Assembly: GCA_003254885.1 (NCBI GenBank)
Contig: QANT01001192.1
Coordinates: 62,001 to 126,000 of the forward strand
Source of the DNA: Purshia tridentata
Taxonomy: Eukaryota; Streptophyta; Magnoliopsida; Rosales; Rosaceae
Reading direction: 5' to 3'
Length of the DNA: 64,000 bases
Below the pieces are notes generated by a model. It was not told the origin of the DNA and did no database searches. It saw only the letters and a program-made list of their open reading frames with translations. The translations under genes were made by a program, and so were the position numbers. Of this stretch, positions 11,885 to 22,397 are shown one piece after another (the stretch's first letter is position 1; each line of letters starts with the position of its first letter).

Positions 11885-14800
11885 ATGAACGAATCCGCGT
11901 TGTATTACCAAGCTAACGCTGTCGATATTCTGAATCAATTTGAACATATATTGGAATCCGATCCTCACATGTAAGTCACTCCTGCTCTTGTATATAGCAA
12001 AGAATCAATGATTGCAGGTTTTGCTTCACTGGTTTCAGTGACGCAACTTATGTTTGTTCAGATGCCCAGAAGACTTTCGTATAGTTTTTATCAGTTGGTT
12101 GATTGATAAATCTTCATAATCAGTATTCCAAACACACACATATCACATTCCTAATGAGCTGATATGCACATATAAAATCTCAGCTCATGTTTACCCATGT
12201 TTACTTGATTTCACATTCAAAGTGTAAATTCAATGTTAGTCACCTTGGTCGAGATTTTGACAATGGGTATGTCAGTGTTGCCTTACTCTTTTTGTTTTTA
12301 TGGGCTGTGGGTGCATTAGGATTTTGTGAAGTGTCTCTCTTTTAAAGGGTTGTCATATACTGATGCTTTTGGAATACGTGGTTATGCCACTGTCTTATAT
12401 ATTGCCGTTTGCACTTGAACCCAGAGATGAGATGGGATTTGTTCACCCATCCCACTTTTTCAAGCTGAATGAAGAGGCAGGCAATTCCTTATCCTCATCT
12501 GACAGTAATGTTCTGTACTCAGCAGATGGAAATACAGTTTTTTGGAATAGGGATCATAAGTTGGGGATTTCAACGGAGATTCTTCTTCCATTATATAAGG
12601 CAGCTAAGCATGCGTTTATGGCAGCAAATACACAATATAAGGCACTTAACAGCACATCTGATGTATCTAGGGTCGAGAATTCTCTATGTACCTCATTATC
12701 TTCAGATAACAGTGTTGAAAGTGAAGTGATGAAGCATAGCAAGGCTCTTTTGTTGCTAAGCTGTGATTTTGGCACTGCATGGCATTCCAGGTTTTCCCCC
12801 TTTTCATTTTTGGTTCACCAGCTATGCTTGTTTTCTCACCATTATATTTATGGTGCTAATCTAATTGTTTTAATATAGAAGCAATTGTCTTCATATGGTT
12901 GTAAAGTAATGGTCCTTAGTAGTGTTATATTATTGATCTCAGCATATGGAAATTCATCTATCTCTAGAGTTTATGATGTGTGCAATTATGGATAATTTTA
13001 CTCATTAACTGTATGCCAATAACTTTGGAGCTACATGGCAAGGGATGTAAAGGGCTCAGCATTTAACACTAGTACATTTGAGTCTGACAAGGTTTGAGAA
13101 AAAAAAGAGAGGACCATGTGCAGCTGCATACTGTCAGATGGGGCATGCAGTGGTGTTTCAACCCAGCAGAAAATGCCATACCTGAAGGGCCCCTTTCAAA
13201 TTGGTTATGCTTTATGTTCTTGCAACTCGAAATTTGCATGCTCCTTGGAGGATTCATGCCTCATTGTAAACCGTATAGTACCCAGAACTAGGCCTTGGCG
13301 TATCCGAATTAAACTAAAGCCAACCATGTACATGTGACACAGGAAGCTCATTGTGTTGAAGAAGCACAAGCTCTCAGTATTGTTGGATGAACTTCTCTTG
13401 TCTGCACTTGTGCTTTCATATTCACCTAAATCTGAGCATGCTTGGAGCCATAGGTAACATATTTAACAAAAGCTTTTCATTGCCTTTATGTATACCACCA
13501 ATACAATCACATTGTTGACTTAAAGAAGACAGAAGTTTTCTTTGGCAGGCGATGGGTCATCAAGTTAATTGCTGGAAAGTGTTCAACTCTGCAAGAGATT
13601 GTGACCAAAGAGTCTGAGCTGGTGGAGAAAATAGCCGAGGTTTAAATTCAGTTCAGGAACTGCATACTTTTAATTTACCAAGGTTTTATTTAAACTTTAA
13701 AAATCATGCTATTTTTTGTCATTCTCTTCATTTTTTACCTAGAGAAAACAATACAATTTACACCAATTAAAAGACTTAATAATTGCCTTCTGCACATTTG
13801 TTGCTGCTCTTTAGAGTAATATACACAATCTGCCATTTATAATATGTCCATGTGGCAGTCAGCTTGTCAGTAAAATAAGGTTTCCAATTAAGTTGCTGAT
13901 TTTACTATAGCAAAGTATCCCTTTGCCCAACGTAATGCACAGTGTCCATGGTTTTATAGCAATGTATTTTATGCATACCACAAGTTCATTAAGTGTTTTT
14001 TTGTTTGGATAAATGAAAAATGTCCTTGTCACTGTTTACTTTGTTATAACATAGAATGTTTCTTTACAGAGGTCAAAAATGAATTACCGTGCATGGAATC
14101 ATCGTTGCTGGTTGGTTTCCTGTATGACAAGAGAACTGGTTAGATTCTTTTCATTAATCATTTTTCTTTGCGGGAAATAATTCAGGTTATTTTAAATACT
14201 GTAGATGTGATGTAAACAATTTTGAGCCAAATGACACTCCCATAAATTTGAAAAGTCTCAAAAAATACAGTATATCCAGTTTGCATTCTCTCTTGTGGTT
14301 ATTATGAATTATATGCCACCTAAAGGTGTGCTTGCTCGCAGTTTCTTATAAAATAATACAAAAAAACTGTGTGCTTGCAGTTGCTACATGAATTAAAAAG
14401 ATCCAGAAACTGGGCCAGCTTGCATGTTGCTGATAATAGTTGCTTCCATTATCGCAGAGTGAGTCTTTTTTTTTCAATGTGATGCCAAGAGATGGACTTC
14501 ACTTTCTTTTTTCCTTTGTAAAACACAAATTTTGATTGATAGCTAATCATTGTAGGTGGTCGTATATGTGTCTGCAGCAGCTAATGCTTAGGATTTTAGA
14601 GGACCGATGCTATAAACAAGAAAACTCATCTTCTAGTTATGTTGAAGTTTATCTACTGTGGAAGGTACTAATTTTCTTTAATCTCTTTTCAATAATATTT
14701 TATGGCATCATCATTCTATGCAGGCAAGCATTTGTTTTTAATTACAAGTTTTGTCTTTACCTTTTATTTAAAATTACATGAACATTCACTGTTTTCTCAA

Positions 14801-15820
14801 TGTGTGCATGATAGGAGGAGCTTGATTGGGATGAAATGTTGATAAAGCGCTACATAGGAAGAGAGGTACATGGGTTTGTTTGGTTTTTGTTTTTGAATGA
14901 GTTCATAGGTACATGCATTGACTAGAGCCTTCATTAAAAAAAATGTAACACAAGCTCTGAAATTTGCACAGCCCCAACATATCTGCAGAAATGCAGCATT
15001 ATGATATTGATAACTTTTGAATATAATAATAAATCAATATTGAAAAGGGACTGCCAACCTCTATATTCATGCTATATTTTTCAATGCTATTTTCTATATA
15101 TTAACTGGCTGAAGTGTCTATGGCTGCTACAATTCATATGTCTGTGTATGCAATAAAATTATAGCAATATGCACTCATCTTATCACAATACATCTGCAAG
15201 ATTGCACTTTTTCTATTTGTAAGAATAGTTTTCAGGCACATGTTAGGCTTATATTTCACCAATCATCTTAGAACCCCCTGAGTTTTCATTTCTATGGTAT
15301 TCTTTGTAAACAGGCTCTATGGCTTCATCGCCGCTTCCTTTCCTTATTTTGGATAAAGCATTTCTTAACTGAGCACCCTGGTCTGTCTAGCCATTGGAAG
15401 CACAAGACTAGCATGAATAATGACTTGGGTATCTTTATGGATAGTGAGTTGCATCTCCTCCACTCGTGCTCAATTATTCCAGATAGTAAATTTGATGATT
15501 ACCAATCACAGGCTGTACATTCTGCTACTTACATGTTATGGTTGATCAAGGTAATAGGTTTTTTCCCCTATTTTCTATTTTTCATGAGTTTATACAGATT
15601 CTCTTTGATCAAGTCACCGGGATGCTTATGTTATTCTTACCTGCATCAGCAAATCCCTGATTCTTGTGGGATTGAATTTCGAGAGGAGCTAAGAGCGGAA
15701 AACCTGAAAGCTCTACTGATTAAGGCATGCCCTGAAAGGTCCTCTACTTGGGATTCTTTAATGGGCTATGTTGAAGCATCTGACCATTGTTTGAGGGAGG
15801 GTAGGACGCCTGGCAAATGA
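11885..15820 (+). CDS. Protein prenyltransferase alpha-subunit repeat protein (PTAR1-like)
   Basis: Tandem PPTA-type alpha-helical repeats are visible around WSHRRWVIKLI, YRAWNHRCWLV and ALWLHRRFLSLFW. These W-x-H-R motifs are typical of farnesyl/geranylgeranyl transferase alpha subunits and of PTAR1. Ten exons fit: 11885-11970, 12425-12790, 13343-13453, 13549-13639, 14070-14138, 14381-14458, 14581-14664, 14815-14864, 15314-15550 and 15650-15820. Exon 2 is taken to start at 12425, giving DPHIDEMGFVHPSHF, which matches the NPHIDEIGLI start remembered for human PTAR1; the open frame upstream of 12425 is then intron. The likely Arabidopsis counterpart is At5g37130. PTAR1 partners RABGGTB in human cells to prenylate some SNAREs, and that role is only inferred here. 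The last intron is stop-free. Confidence 0.82.
15551..15649 (+). other. Stop-free 99-nt last intron of the PTAR1-like gene
   Basis: A GTAATA donor and a CATCAG acceptor bound a phase-0 intron of exactly 33 codons with no stop. Retention would insert a hydrophobic peptide starting VIGFFPYFLFFM between LIK and QIPDSC. Confidence 0.7.
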
Positions 15821-16636
15821 GTTTGCCACATTAATGATTATCCGTCATTTACTCGTAATATACTGATGTGTTTTTTTCTTTGGGTCATGAATATACTGAT
15901 GTGTTATAACTTATGTCAATTATTTGGGGGTACATGTACTCCCTATTAACAAAGTATGATGTATTAAGCAAAATTGGATGTATTCCATGTGACCAAGGAT
16001 CTTCGAGTATCTGCTCTGCCTTGCAAAAAACTGTCTTACCGTAACCTCGTAAAATCCCTTTTCACTAATTTCGCATTGTATAAGGATATATCACTATACA
16101 ATCTTAATGGCATGCCACTTGTACGATCCACGTGTGATGTGGACGAACATTTTGAAGCACATATCATTGGTTTGATATTTTTCAATGTCAAAAATTTCAA
16201 GTAAAAAAGAAGACTGAAATTGCAAATGTAATGCCAGGAAGGATCCAACATTCCTACTACGTAGGCGGAGAGCACACCATTTAAATTAGTCAAGTACTCA
16301 ATTAGATTGTGGCCCGACCCAGGTCATGGATTAATAACTTTGCTACTATGGGCCGGCCCAGCATTTCGAGTTCAAGTACATTACATTTTGGCCTGACCCA
16401 ATACCCAAAGCTTACAACTACAAGTTGCAATGTGGGAGGTGATTCCTTATCCTATCCATAACGTGTCCTGAAATCCAACTGGAATCTTGGTGACTGGTTT
16501 ATGGGGTAAGAACTCCAACCCACCGCTTTCAACTGCCAACTTCCAAGTTTCTCCATGCGCATTATTTACAGGTACTCTCACTCTTTACCAGTTGTCTGTC
16601 CATGAGCGCTGAAACACCACAAGAAAGCATTCATCA
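15821..16636. other. Spacer between PTAR1-like gene and PPR gene
   Basis: It holds the probable 3' UTR of the PTAR1-like gene and the promoter and leader of the PPR gene, including a Site II palindrome near 16349. No further gene is seen. Confidence 0.6.
16349..16360. promoter_or_regulatory. Palindromic Site II element (TGGGCCGGCCCA)
   Basis: Two TGGGCC cores face each other about 280 bp before the PPR start codon. TGGGCC/T Site II elements, bound by TCP factors, are known to be common in promoters of nuclear genes for organelle proteins. The role here is inferred from position. Confidence 0.55.
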
Positions 16637-18385
16637 ATGTCAATAGTTTCCACTGAGTTATTGCCTCAGAGCCTCCACATGACCTCCCAACTGAAACCCA
16701 CTTCCCATTCACATCACACCACTGCTGTGTGTTGCAGACTTTTCATTTCAAATGGTAGAAACAGCTCCAGGAACCCAACAAAGGTATTGGTTTTTGCTGA
16801 AACAAAGCCAACCCATTTGCAAAACTATGATTTCAAGGAGACCCATTTGATGAAAGTCCTTAACAGGTCTTGCAAAGCAGGCCAATTCAACGAGTCACTT
16901 TATTTCCTTGAGCTTATGGTGAACAAGGGCTACAAGCCTGATGTTATTCTTTGCACAAAGCTCATTAAAGGGTTCTTCAATTCAAGAAATATCGAAAAAG
17001 CCATTCAGGTTATGCAAATCTTGGAAAAATATGGCGAACCTGATTTGTTTGCATATAATGCATTGATTAGTGGGTTCTGCAAGGCAAACCGGATTGAATC
17101 CGCAAACAAAGTGCTTGATAGAATGAGGAGACAGGGATTCTCACCTGATGTTGTTACGTATAATATCATGATCGGGAGTCTTTGTAGTAGGGGAAAGCTT
17201 GGGTTGGCTTTAAAGGTTATGGATCGGTTAGTGAAAGATAATTGCAGGCCAACTGTGATTACGTACACAATCTTGATAGAAGCAACTATTCTTGATGGTG
17301 GAATTGATGAAGCGATGAAGCTTTTAGATGAGATGTTATCAAGAGGGCTTAAACCTGACATGTATACTTACAATGCAATTATTAGGGGAATGTGCAAAGA
17401 AGGGATGCTGGATCGAGCTTTCGACTTCGTTAGGAGCTTAGGTTCTAAGGGATGTGCACCGAATGTAATCTCATACAACATTTTGTTACGAGCACTTTTG
17501 AATCGTGGTAAATGGGAAGATGGGGAGAAGCTAGTGACCAATATGTGCTCAAGAGGGTGTGAGCCAAATGTTGTGACTTACAGCATTTTGATTAGCACTC
17601 TATGTCGTGATGGCAAGGTTGAAGATGCAGTAAATGTGTTGAAGATTATGAAGGAAAAGGGATTAACCCCAGATGCTTATAGTTATGATCCATTGATTTC
17701 TGCTTTCTGCAAAGATGGGAGATTAGATCTGGCTATAGAGTTCTTAGATTATATGATATCTGATGGTTGCTTGCCAGATATCGTGAACTACAATACAGTC
17801 TTGGCGGCTTTGTGCAAGAATGGAAATGCTGATCAGGCTCTGCAGATCTTTGAGCACCTCGGTGAAGTGGGATGTCCTCCAAATGTGAGTTCATACAACA
17901 CAATGTTCAGTGCCCTGTGGAATTGTGGAGACAGAGTAAGAGCTCTGGGAATGGTATCAGAGATGGTAAGCAAAGGAATTGATCCTGATGAGATTACTTA
18001 CAATTCACTTATATCGTGTTTGTGCAGAGATGGAATGGTAAATGAGGCCATTGGATTGTTGGTAGACATGGAAAGTGGTGGTTTTCAGCCTACAGTTATC
18101 AGTTATAACATTGTTCTTCTTGGATTGTGCAAAACACGTAGAGTTATAGATGCCATTGAAGTGCTCACAGCAATGGTTGAAAAGGGTTGTAAACCAAATG
18201 AAACTACGTACATTTTATTGATCGAAGGAATTGGTTTTGCAGGGTGGCGAGTTGAAGCTATGGAGCTGGCCAACTCTGTTTTTAGTTTAAAGGCTATTTC
18301 TGAAAGTTCGTTCAAGCGTTTGAACAGGACCTTTCCCATGCTTGATGTTTACAAAGAGCTTACTCTGTCTGAGATTAAGAACTAG
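16637..18385 (+). CDS. P-class pentatricopeptide repeat protein, chloroplast-targeted (At3g04760-like)
   Basis: This intronless gene encodes 582 residues. About twelve to thirteen 35-residue PPR motifs run from roughly residue 80 to 545; typical units read PDVVTYNIMIGSLCSRGKL and PDMYTYNAIIRGMCKEGML. There is no E, DYW or SMR extension, so it is P class: such proteins bind single-stranded organelle RNA and protect, process or splice it. The first 50 residues are rich in Ser, Thr and His and poor in acidic residues, consistent with a transit peptide. Repeat order and the C-terminal FKRLNRTFPMLDV closely match what I remember of Arabidopsis At3g04760, annotated as chloroplastic. The gene is convergent with another PPR gene 1 kb away, and the two are not close copies. 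Confidence 0.93.
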   Translation: MSIVSTELLPQSLHMTSQLKPTSHSHHTTAVCCRLFISNGRNSSRNPTKVLVFAETKPTHLQNYDFKETHLMKVLNRSCKAGQFNESLYFLELMVNKGYKPDVILCTKLIKGFFNSRNIEKAIQVMQILEKYGEPDLFAYNALISGFCKANRIESANKVLDRMRRQGFSPDVVTYNIMIGSLCSRGKLGLALKVMDRLVKDNCRPTVITYTILIEATILDGGIDEAMKLLDEMLSRGLKPDMYTYNAIIRGMCKEGMLDRAFDFVRSLGSKGCAPNVISYNILLRALLNRGKWEDGEKLVTNMCSRGCEPNVVTYSILISTLCRDGKVEDAVNVLKIMKEKGLTPDAYSYDPLISAFCKDGRLDLAIEFLDYMISDGCLPDIVNYNTVLAALCKNGNADQALQIFEHLGEVGCPPNVSSYNTMFSALWNCGDRVRALGMVSEMVSKGIDPDEITYNSLISCLCRDGMVNEAIGLLVDMESGGFQPTVISYNIVLLGLCKTRRVIDAIEVLTAMVEKGCKPNETTYILLIEGIGFAGWRVEAMELANSVFSLKAISESSFKRLNRTFPMLDVYKELTLSEIKN

Positions 18386-19380
18386 CTTTTGATATTAGCT
18401 TCTGCAAATGCATTTCAGTCTTTCGTGGGCTGTTCTTAATGAGTTCTTGTTAGTGATATTAACTCCGGGGTTACTCAAACAGAGAGAATTAGTTTCGCAT
18501 GGTGCCCTGAAATCATTCCCATTTTAACTGAGAGTAGACACTGAATGTTCAAATGGTTCAGATTCCAAGTGCAGTATCCTTTAAAAAAGGAATTGTTCAT
18601 ATACTATTAGTTTTGAATTGTTTATTTACTAATGTGAACATTTGCATCTATAAACATGTCCTCTCCTTTCTCTCGTCTTTTATTTTTCCTCCTTTTTATG
18701 CTATCTATTTGTTTTCCTTTCTAATATTCATTGGAAGTTTATTGGATTGTAAACAACTTTGTAGCAGGAAATATTCAATGAACAATAAAATGTCTTGCAG
18801 GAGGGCATCTGAAATGAATGGCCACACGAGTTTTTAACCCACTTGGGACATGTGACATAAAGAGTTCAATTTGACAAACTCACATGTTTTTAGTTAGAGG
18901 CGCACCTTTACCTCCCAGAACCCTCCCAGAACTTCCACCAAGAAAGAGAGATGAGATATTGTCATATTTAGAATTTATAGATAGGATTTAAGATAAAAGC
19001 TACAAAGACGGAAAGCCATGGTATAAAAATACGAAGAACTAAATTGTGCATTGCAAAGGTGAAAAGTCATGCTAGGAGCGCAATGCATTGACTAGACACC
19101 TGCCACCCAAACTATCAAACAGATCAGATAATTGAAGAATTCAGATCATTATGCCCGCTACTTCTGACATCACATGAATTAACAGGAAATAAGGGAAATG
19201 GCCATATCTGAAGATCAAGAAATTATCAAGCAAAAATGATTTCTGACAAAAAAAAAATTATAAGAGAACCACCTTACAAAATTGCATGTTCTATACATAT
19301 CCAACCAAGAAATGGCTGTCTAGATGCTCACAAGCATCAAACTAAGTCAAAATTTTGCATAAAGCTTGTCTAGGCCCAAC
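18386..19380. other. Tail-to-tail spacer between two PPR genes
   Basis: The 995 bp between the two stop codons contains both 3' UTRs. No gene, tRNA or clear element is visible. Confidence 0.6.
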
Positions 19381-21279
19381 TTACTTAAAGTTTCTCTCCT
19401 TCAGAGGCAAGGGATTGCTGCTTCCACAGCTGTCTCCACTTGGTCTCTTTAACATGATATCTTCTCTTAAAACCTTCCATTCGATCAGCTTCTGGTGCAA
19501 CTCATCAGCCTCTTTTGTCATACCAGCAGAGGCTATGCCTTTAATTATAGTTGAATAGATTGCCTCATCTGGCATGCATCGGTTTGATATCATCATTTCT
19601 AGAACTTGTATAGCAATATCCACTCTCTTGTTTCTACATAATCCATATATCACAAAGCTGTATGAACTACTTCGGACCTGATGGTCCCTCTTATGCATCT
19701 CCTTTAAAATCACAGCAGCTTCCTCAACTAGATTCGCCCGGCAAAACCCACCAACCAAAGAACGATGGGTAATTTCATCAGGAATAATCCCAGTTTCTAC
19801 CATTTGACCATACAATCCCATTGCTTTCTCCATACAACCATGTTTAGCCAATCCATCAATCACAGTATTATAAGTGATCAAACCAGGTGAACAACTGGTA
19901 CCACTTAAAAGATAAAGTAATTGGAGGGCCTGATCAATCATTCCATCCCTACAAAGAGCGCCCAGGAGTGTATTATAAGTTACAATGTCGGGAGAACAAC
20001 TTTGAGAAATCATTTGAGTAAAGAAGTTGATGGCACGATCTAGGAGGTTGAATTTACACAAACCATTGATCAAAATATTGTAAGTAACAACTGTAGGGGG
20101 TTCGGAAGTTTCATTCATGATTGTGAGGATTTCATCTGCTTCATCCCAACACCCTCGACCACAAAGAGAATGGAGAATGGTGTTGTAAGTAATGGCATTG
20201 GGCTTCAACCCAAGAGAGAGAAGATTATGTAAAACCAAAGCAGTATCTTCAAATTTATTCTGTCTAGAAGTAAAATTAACCAGAGAATTGTAGGTGATAA
20301 TATCAGGATAACATCCCTCTATTACCATATCATCCAAAACTTCCAAAGCTCGCCTGGTTCCACAGTGTTTGCAGATAAGATCAATGAGAACTGTGTAGGT
20401 GACCAGATAAGGAGGGCATCCCTTTCTCAGTTGGTCCTTCCAAAATGCGATGGCCTGATCAAAATTCCCAATAGTACACATGCAGCGGATTATTGTATTA
20501 TATGTAATCACATCTGGAGGGCAACCACTCCAGCTCATGTCTTCCACGAGATCAATTGCACATGTTAACTGTCCTCTCTTACAGAGACCACCCACCATCA
20601 TGTTATATGTGATTATATCTGGAACCCCCCCAGACATGATCACGATCTTCAGTACTTTGGCAGCTTTATCTAATCGGTCTATTCTGATAAGGCCTCGGAT
20701 TAAGTTTGTGCAGGAAGGGAAGTGCGGGATTTGGTTTCGACGTGCCATGATATCAATCAACCTTGATGCATCAATTAGCCTCCCACGGCTGCAGAAATTC
20801 CGAAGAATACCATTATTCTTCTCCTCATCATTTCCAACAAAGCGACCATCTAAATTCAAATTTGAAGAACCATGAGGCTTCATTTCTTCTCCAGATTTTT
20901 TCTTAATATCCATCTCATCACTATCAACGCTCCATTCATCTAGGTCAACTTCATCAACTCTATCAATACAAACACTTAACTGAAAACCCCTACGCTGTAA
21001 AAGCACATTTCTTTTGGAACCAACATCTCCTCTCTGTCGTATACAATATTGAGCTTCAAGATTATAATTGCCTAATAATTTTATATGATAGGATGATGAT
21101 TTTGATATTGAGAAATGGCCAACGCCAAAACTGGGGCTAATTTGTTTTGCACACCCATTCAAACAACGAACATAAACTATACTATTCTGTTGGGCAAAGG
21201 TATACCCCATTTCTCTTCTTCCGCTTGAAAAAAATGAAGTCAACCAAGATAGAAAGACCACTAGGAGATAGTAATCCAA
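19381..21279 (-). CDS. P-class pentatricopeptide repeat protein (At1g08610-like)
   Basis: This intronless gene encodes 632 residues from the first ATG. About twelve PPR motifs start near residue 165 (IPHFPSCTNLIRGLIRIDR) and continue to about residue 590, in typical P-class form such as PDVITYNTIIRCMCTIGNF. No editing-type E or DYW domain is present. The likely role is organelle RNA binding. The first 23 residues are hydrophobic, and a second in-frame Met at residue 24 (MGYTFAQQ) could be the true start, so the targeting signal is uncertain. An acidic linker (VDEVDLDEWSVDSDEMD) lies before the repeats. Gene order suggests the counterpart of Arabidopsis At1g08610, whose neighbours include JMJ16 and THA1, also present in this window. 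Confidence 0.9.
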   Translation of the reverse strand: MDYYLLVVFLSWLTSFFSSGRREMGYTFAQQNSIVYVRCLNGCAKQISPSFGVGHFSISKSSSYHIKLLGNYNLEAQYCIRQRGDVGSKRNVLLQRRGFQLSVCIDRVDEVDLDEWSVDSDEMDIKKKSGEEMKPHGSSNLNLDGRFVGNDEEKNNGILRNFCSRGRLIDASRLIDIMARRNQIPHFPSCTNLIRGLIRIDRLDKAAKVLKIVIMSGGVPDIITYNMMVGGLCKRGQLTCAIDLVEDMSWSGCPPDVITYNTIIRCMCTIGNFDQAIAFWKDQLRKGCPPYLVTYTVLIDLICKHCGTRRALEVLDDMVIEGCYPDIITYNSLVNFTSRQNKFEDTALVLHNLLSLGLKPNAITYNTILHSLCGRGCWDEADEILTIMNETSEPPTVVTYNILINGLCKFNLLDRAINFFTQMISQSCSPDIVTYNTLLGALCRDGMIDQALQLLYLLSGTSCSPGLITYNTVIDGLAKHGCMEKAMGLYGQMVETGIIPDEITHRSLVGGFCRANLVEEAAVILKEMHKRDHQVRSSSYSFVIYGLCRNKRVDIAIQVLEMMISNRCMPDEAIYSTIIKGIASAGMTKEADELHQKLIEWKVLREDIMLKRPSGDSCGSSNPLPLKERNFK

Positions 21280-21810
21280 CTATTTATCTTCACTATAACC
21301 CAAAGAAGTGAACAACTCCCAGATTCTTACCAAATGGGGCATGTCCATAGTTTATTGTCTCTTGATAAGCCCAGAATAAGTGAAACATTTCATCTTCTTT
21401 CTGTACTTTCTGCTTCAGATTGAGAACCACAACTGCGAAAAGGTTCAAACCATAGTATCACCATCAGAAAAATTCGTCAAATGAAAGAGAATTAAACAAA
21501 CACAATCACGAAAAAAAATCTTTCAGCTCACCAAAAAAAATAAAAATTTTTTGCTCCCATATAAAAGACAACAAATTCAAAGTCCAAACTGACTACTTGG
21601 CCAGCTACTGAGATATGAATTATCAATTAATTAGATAATTCCCAATAAATTTCCATTATTTACCAAAACTAAAACATCCTATTTCCTCTTTTCTTCTTTT
21701 CAAAATTACAACCCAATGAGCCGTTTCATCATTCATCAACTTCAGCTCTTATTGTTTCATGTAACAAATACATATACATACATAAATATATAATATATAT
21801 ATACACAGAC

Positions 21811-21826
21811 AGAGAGAGAGAGAGAG
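21811..21826. repeat. GA microsatellite
   Basis: About eight AG units directly follow a TA-rich run in the PPR leader/promoter region. Confidence 0.8.
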
Positions 21827-22226
21827 GCGTACTGTGATGTTGGGTTATCGGTCCGTCCTTCTGTGTAGCAGTGAGAGAAGAAAGAAGGCTCTTTTGAGTG
21901 TTGAGTTGCTGATAAAGTCGAAAAAGCGGACGTTAATAACAAGGGACTAGGGTTGTCAAATTCCAATTAATCAAATTAAAATGTAGAAGATATTACATTA
22001 ACCACCACTGAAGTTAACAAAAATAGATATTCCTCCCATCAAAATGAGTCATTTACCTTAGGAGGCACAAACAGTCAAACAGCCACCTTATAGATGAAAA
22101 ACCCTGTGTAGAATATGGACACATTATTCACTCCCTCCCTCGCTCTTTTCTCACATTTACTTTGTGAAACAACTCTGGGAGAGAGAATTCATTCTTTCTC
22201 ACGGTGATCCAATCTTTTCGTCTTAG

Positions 22227-22375
22227 GTACTAATCACCCATATTAATTCATTAGCTCATTGCTTATTAGCGATGTTATCTGTTCTTATAGTCATTCAAAA
22301 ACAATTAAAGTTCGTGAATTGAATCTAACAAGTATAAATATGAATATTCAGCGACTTATATTCTTTGTTTAACAG
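22227..22375 (+). other. XPO4: Probable 5'-UTR intron of XPO4
   Basis: A CTTAG|GTACTA donor and a T-rich tract ending TTTAACAG bound 149 bp just before the start codon. It is inferred from splice consensus only. Confidence 0.45.
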
Positions 22376-22397
22376 AGGGATTTTGGGTGAGCAAAGG

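Larger units (their letters stand above)
21280..22397. promoter_or_regulatory. Head-to-head spacer between PPR gene and XPO4
   Basis: It holds the leader and promoter of the minus-strand PPR gene, a TA/GA microsatellite (about 21785-21826), and the promoter and leader of XPO4. The XPO4 leader seems to carry an intron (22227-22375). Confidence 0.6.

Noticed and set aside
12363-12424. In-frame extension of PTAR1-like exon 2 upstream of 12425
   Set aside because: The open frame continues leftwards, but starting the exon at 12425 restores the family-conserved DPHIDEMGF junction. The upstream part lacks similarity to the family.
18386-19380. Possible inverted duplication origin of the two convergent PPR genes
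   Set aside because: The two proteins differ in repeat sequence, length and N-terminus, and each matches a different Arabidopsis gene, so a local duplication is unlikely.
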